From contig WOVA01000026.1 of assembly GCA_009773155.1 (NCBI GenBank), positions 1-34,233 of the forward strand: a stretch of DNA of 34,233 nt. The letters are read 5' to 3'. Made by a program: the position numbers and the translations under genes. The notes under the pieces were generated by a model. The model saw only the letters and a list, made by a program, of their open reading frames with translations. It had not been told where the DNA came from and made no database searches. Numbering within the stretch: the first letter of the stretch is position 1; each line of letters begins with the position of its first letter. The stretch comes from Elusimicrobiota bacterium. GTDB lineage: Bacteria > Elusimicrobiota > Elusimicrobia > Elusimicrobiales > UBA9959. This document shows, in pieces, positions 31,209 through 34,233 of the stretch.

Positions 31209-32120
31209 ATGAACTGGCTGCACTCCTTCGCCCTCGAATTCCTGCGCCTCACCTGGGAAGTCCTGCCCTGGTTCCTTGCCGGCGCCGCTTTCGGCGCCGC
31301 GCTCGACGTCTGGCTGAAGCCGGAGTTCGCGCTGCGGCATCTGCGGGGCGGCTGGCTATCCATGCTGAAGGCGACCGCGCTGGGCATGCTGATGCCCGGC
31401 TGCGCCTGCGCCACCATGCCGATGGCGGAAGGGCTGCGCCGGAAGGGCGCCGACCTGGGCACCGTCACCAGTTTCCTGCTGGCTTCGCCGCTGGCCAGCC
31501 CCCAGACGCTGGTGCTTACCTGGGCCCTGCTGGGCTGGCAGTTCGCCGCGGCACGCGCCCTGGCCGGCCTGGCCGGAGGGATGGCGATAGGTGCCCTCTT
31601 TCTGAACCTGGAGAAACGGACCGCCTGGCTGGACATACCGGCCCCGGCGGCGGAGAGGAAAATCGCCTGCGGTCCGGGCTGCGACTGTCCGGGCGGCCGG
31701 GAGAGCGACGAGGACGCGCCTGAAAAGTTCTGGCCCGTCTTCGTCGAGATCATAAAGGAACTGGGCAAGTATTTCGCCATAGGCATGGCCATCGCCAGCG
31801 CCCTGGTGGTAAGCGTACCGCAGGGCTTTATCGCCGGCTACCTGGGGTCTTCCGGACCGCTGGCGTACCTGGCCGCCGCGCTGGCGGGGGTGCCGCTCTA
31901 TGTCTGCGAGGGGGAAGAGATCCCGCTGACGCTCTCCTTCATTAAGCTCGGCCTCGGCCCGGGCCCTGCCTTCACCTTCCTGCTCGGCTCGGTCGGCACC
32001 TGCATACCGACGATGATAATGTCGCAGCGGCTCATAGGACGGCGGGGCATGCTGGTCTACGCCGCCTTCTGGCTGCTGTTCGCCCTGTCGGCGGGACTGC
32101 TGTTCGGCTCCCTCTTTTGA
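31209..32120 (+). CDS. COG0701 permease (ArsP-like), possible metal or organoarsenical exporter
   Basis: A 303-residue membrane protein of the DUF318/ArsP_1 permease family with about eight membrane segments in two halves. The family's Cys-rich loop after the second segment reads MPGCACATMPMAEGLRRKG (Cys65, Cys67), followed by SFLLASPLASPQT. A cytoplasmic loop between the halves has CGPGCDC (Cys154, Cys158, Cys160), suited to soft metals. The second half repeats the pattern with AGVPLYVCEGEEIPL and GSVGTCIPT. Characterised members export trivalent methylarsenicals; others are unassigned, so the substrate is open. No ArsR-type regulator is beside it. It follows a terminator and appears to be transcribed alone or with the ABC genes 19 bp downstream. 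Confidence 0.82.
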   Translation: MNWLHSFALEFLRLTWEVLPWFLAGAAFGAALDVWLKPEFALRHLRGGWLSMLKATALGMLMPGCACATMPMAEGLRRKGADLGTVTSFLLASPLASPQTLVLTWALLGWQFAAARALAGLAGGMAIGALFLNLEKRTAWLDIPAPAAERKIACGPGCDCPGGRESDEDAPEKFWPVFVEIIKELGKYFAIGMAIASALVVSVPQGFIAGYLGSSGPLAYLAAALAGVPLYVCEGEEIPLTLSFIKLGLGPGPAFTFLLGSVGTCIPTMIMSQRLIGRRGMLVYAAFWLLFALSAGLLFGSLF

Positions 32121-32127
32121 GAATTTG

Positions 32128-32133
32128 TATCAT
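32128..32133 (+). promoter_or_regulatory. -10-like TATCAT before the ABC exporter genes
   Basis: TATCAT is 6 nt before the ATG at 32140, again without a -35 or Shine-Dalgarno. Confidence 0.3.
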
Positions 32134-32139
32134 TATCGC

Positions 32140-32859
32140 ATGGACGCTCTTAGGATACGCGGGCTGGTGAAGAAATACGGCGATCTGGAGGCCGTGGCGG
32201 GACTGGATTTCTCGGTGCGCGAAGGGGAGATATTCGCCCTGGTGGGCCCCAACGGCGTCGGGAAATCCACCACGCTCAAGATGATCTCCACGATACTGAC
32301 ACCCACGGCCGGCTCGATCTCCGTATTCGGCCTGGACACCGTGCGCGACGCCCACGCCGTGCGCGGCGTCATCAGCTACCTGCCCGAGGAGGCCGGCGCC
32401 TACAAGAACCTGACCGGCCACGAATACCTGGACTTCATGGCAATGGTCTTCCTGCGCGATAAAGCCAAAGCCGCGGAGGCCGTGGCCTACGGCGCCGGGC
32501 TCTCCGGCCTGGGCGGCAGGCTCGACGACAAGATAAAGACCTACAGCAAGGGCATGGCCCGCAAGCTGCTGCTGGCGCGGGCCGTCATGATACGGCCGCG
32601 CCTGGCCATACTCGACGAGCCTACCAGCGGCTTGGACATAGTCAACGGCTACGAGATACGCAAGACGATAAAAGAACTGGCCGCCGGCGGCATGACCTTT
32701 CTTATCTCCAGCCATAACATGGCCGAGATCGAGTTCCTCTCCGGACGCATCGGCGTCATAAACAGGGGCCGCCTGCTGGCCTGCGACACCCCGGCGGCGC
32801 TGAAATCGCAGTTCTCGACGGAGGACCTCGAAGAGGTCTTCGTGAGGCTGACCCAATGA
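32140..32859 (+). CDS. ABC transporter ATP-binding protein (NatA-like)
   Basis: A 239-residue ABC ATPase of the ABC-2 exporter type. It has Walker A GPNGVGKS (36-43), a Q-loop region near YLPEEAGAYKNLTG, the signature segment YSKGMARKLLLARA (SKGMA in place of LSGGQ, as in NatA/CcmA-type exporters), Walker B LAILDEP with Glu160 (155-161), a D-loop SGLD, and switch His192. ATG 32140 gives the standard MDALRIRGLVKKYG start. The frame opens at 32125, but that would add only MYHYR ahead of it. It overlaps the permease gene by 4 bp, so the two form one exporter. The cargo is unknown. Confidence 0.92.
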   Translation: MDALRIRGLVKKYGDLEAVAGLDFSVREGEIFALVGPNGVGKSTTLKMISTILTPTAGSISVFGLDTVRDAHAVRGVISYLPEEAGAYKNLTGHEYLDFMAMVFLRDKAKAAEAVAYGAGLSGLGGRLDDKIKTYSKGMARKLLLARAVMIRPRLAILDEPTSGLDIVNGYEIRKTIKELAAGGMTFLISSHNMAEIEFLSGRIGVINRGRLLACDTPAALKSQFSTEDLEEVFVRLTQ

Positions 32860-34178
32860 ACATCTTCCTGGTGCTGCTCAAAAAAGAGATGAAGGAACTG
32901 CTGACCCGGCAGCTGCTCTTCTCCATAGCCGCGATGATACTGGTCTTCTACGTCATCGGCAAGTCGGTGGGCAGCCACAGCCGGGCCTCCGGCGCGTCGA
33001 ATTCCATAGTGGTGATGGACCTGGACCGTTCGGAACTCTCCGCCCGCCTGCTGGCGGCGATGGGAGAAGGGAAAACTCCGCTCAAGGCGTCGGCTTTCAC
33101 GGACATAGAGTCAGCCATGGCGGCCCCCGCGCACGCCGCCGAGAGTTCCTTCCTGGTCATACCGGCCGGGCTGGCCCGCTCCGTGGAGGAGGGTCGGCCT
33201 TCGCGCCTGGAGTTCTATTCCCGGTTCAGGAAGCGGGCCTCGGGCCTGGGCGCGGCGATGGCCGCCTCGCGCATACGCAAGGTCTCGGCTCTGGCGGCCG
33301 CCGAGGCCAGCTCCTACGCCCTCGAGCGCAAAGCCCCGGGCCTGCCGCCCTCTTTCCTGCGCGACCCCGCCCCGGCTGTGGAGTTCGTGGTGGTGGACGG
33401 CCGCACGGAGCAGGTCCCGCTGGCGCAGGTGGTCGGCTTCATGCAGTCGCAGTCCTATTTCTTCCCGATAGCGGTGTTCTTCATCGTCATACTCTCGGCG
33501 CAGATGATAATGACCGCGATCGCGACAGAGAAGGAGAACAAGACCCTCGAGACGCTGCTCAGTTCGCCGCTGGACCGGCGCATGCTGGTGATCTCCAAGC
33601 TGACCGCCGCGGCTATTATAGCCGCGGGGCTCTCCGGGGCCTACCTGCTGGGGATGCGTTCTTTCATGAGCGGCATAACCGCCGCGGCCGAAGGGACGAC
33701 AGCCGCCGCCGCGGGCCCGGCCCTGGCCAAACTGGGGCTGGTCATAACCACGCAGGGATACCTGCTCATCGGGCTGTCGGTGCTGGTCTGCATCCTCTGC
33801 TCGCTGTCGCTGGCCTTCATACTGGGCATGCTGGCCGAGGACGTAAAGAGCATACAGGCCATGCTGGTGCCGCTGATGATGCCGCTGATGCTTTCCTACC
33901 TGATGCCTATCTTTATAGACCTCAGCACGGCGGGGTGGGGCATAAAAGGCCTGCTCTACGCGATACCGTTCACGCACGCCTTCCTGGCTCCGCGGGCGGT
34001 GATGACCGGCGATATCGCTTCGGTGGTCTGGGGGATAATCTACCAGGCGGCGGTCTTCGCCGTCTTCGTCACGCTGGCGGCGCGGCTGTTCTCGGGCGAC
34101 GCCCTGCTGACGCTGCGGCTGAGGCTCCCGTGGGTTAAACACCGATTTTCGCAGAGCCCTAATTCTCATATCTTTTGA
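32856..34178 (+). CDS. ABC-2 type transporter permease (NatB-like)
   Basis: A 440-residue membrane subunit. One membrane segment lies near the N-terminus (about 20-38), then a large extracytoplasmic domain (~40-200, including the YSRFRKRASGLGAAMAASRI stretch), then five to six C-terminal membrane segments with TAIATEKENKTLETLLSSPLDRRMLVISK, the typical coupling-helix segment of NatB/ABC-2 permeases. It starts at the ATG inside the ATPase stop (ATGA). NatA/NatB pairs export Na+ or drugs, but this family is broad, so substrate is not assigned. The last 55 bp of the window after its stop show no gene or clear terminator. Confidence 0.88.
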   Translation: MNIFLVLLKKEMKELLTRQLLFSIAAMILVFYVIGKSVGSHSRASGASNSIVVMDLDRSELSARLLAAMGEGKTPLKASAFTDIESAMAAPAHAAESSFLVIPAGLARSVEEGRPSRLEFYSRFRKRASGLGAAMAASRIRKVSALAAAEASSYALERKAPGLPPSFLRDPAPAVEFVVVDGRTEQVPLAQVVGFMQSQSYFFPIAVFFIVILSAQMIMTAIATEKENKTLETLLSSPLDRRMLVISKLTAAAIIAAGLSGAYLLGMRSFMSGITAAAEGTTAAAAGPALAKLGLVITTQGYLLIGLSVLVCILCSLSLAFILGMLAEDVKSIQAMLVPLMMPLMLSYLMPIFIDLSTAGWGIKGLLYAIPFTHAFLAPRAVMTGDIASVVWGIIYQAAVFAVFVTLAARLFSGDALLTLRLRLPWVKHRFSQSPNSHIF

Positions 34179-34233
34179 GCTGGCCGGGACTTCAGCCGAA
34201 GCGTAGGGCCAACTTCGCGCCGCTGGGCAGGGT

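Noticed and set aside
1-34233. tRNA, rRNA, riboswitch and CRISPR arrays.
   Set aside because: Reading both strands I saw no cloverleaf with a conserved T-loop, no rRNA segments, and no regularly spaced repeats of CRISPR type; a covariance-model scan would be needed to exclude small RNAs.

Overview
The window is GC-rich bacterial chromosome, probably from a deep-branching Gram-negative lineage. MurE carries the meso-diaminopimelate motif DNPR, and there is a bd oxidase, a lipoprotein, signal-peptide proteases and a type IV pilus/type II secretion motor. Resident genes use ATA for Ile heavily despite the high GC, and genes often overlap as ATGA or GTGA. I think of Elusimicrobiota, but that is inference from style, not proof.

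Layout. Bases 1-212 are the end of an IS1595-type insertion sequence reading leftwards. Next comes a near-consensus sigma70 promoter (299-327) with four ~10-bp-phased MraZ boxes (336-373) driving a division/cell-wall (dcw) cluster: mraZ, rsmH, an unannotated 55-codon ORF, an ftsL-like gene, ftsI, murE, murF and mraY, then unexpectedly cydA and cydB (8082-10432). The cluster is broken at 10457-16711 by an accessory block with different Ile codon choice: a SWIM-SNF2 helicase (minus strand), an MNT/HEPN pair, a HEAT-ST7/TPR-SEC-C protein, and 570 bp of palindrome-rich DNA. The dcw cluster resumes with murD, ftsW and murG (16712-20369). No murC, murB, ddl, ftsQ, ftsA or ftsZ follows.

The right half holds an Ldh2-family dehydrogenase, a polytopic membrane protein, two tandem paralogous secreted trypsin-like proteases sharing a CRP/FNR-like palindrome, and an ankyrin lipoprotein. 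A minus-strand signalling block follows: an AraC-type response regulator, a PilB/GspE ATPase with an N-terminal receiver domain, and a soluble histidine kinase overlapping it by 4 nt. The window ends with a degenerate solo nucleotidyltransferase-fold protein, a COG0701 (ArsP-like) permease, and an ABC exporter pair.

How the parts work together. MraZ probably autoregulates the cluster making lipid II precursors (MurE/F/D, MraY, MurG) and the septal synthase pair FtsW-FtsI. The kinase and REC-PilB gene overlap suggests a phosphorylation-controlled pilus motor, which I consider the most interesting system here. The helicase/MNT-HEPN/SEC-C block looks like acquired, possibly defensive, cargo, but its function is not established by sequence alone.
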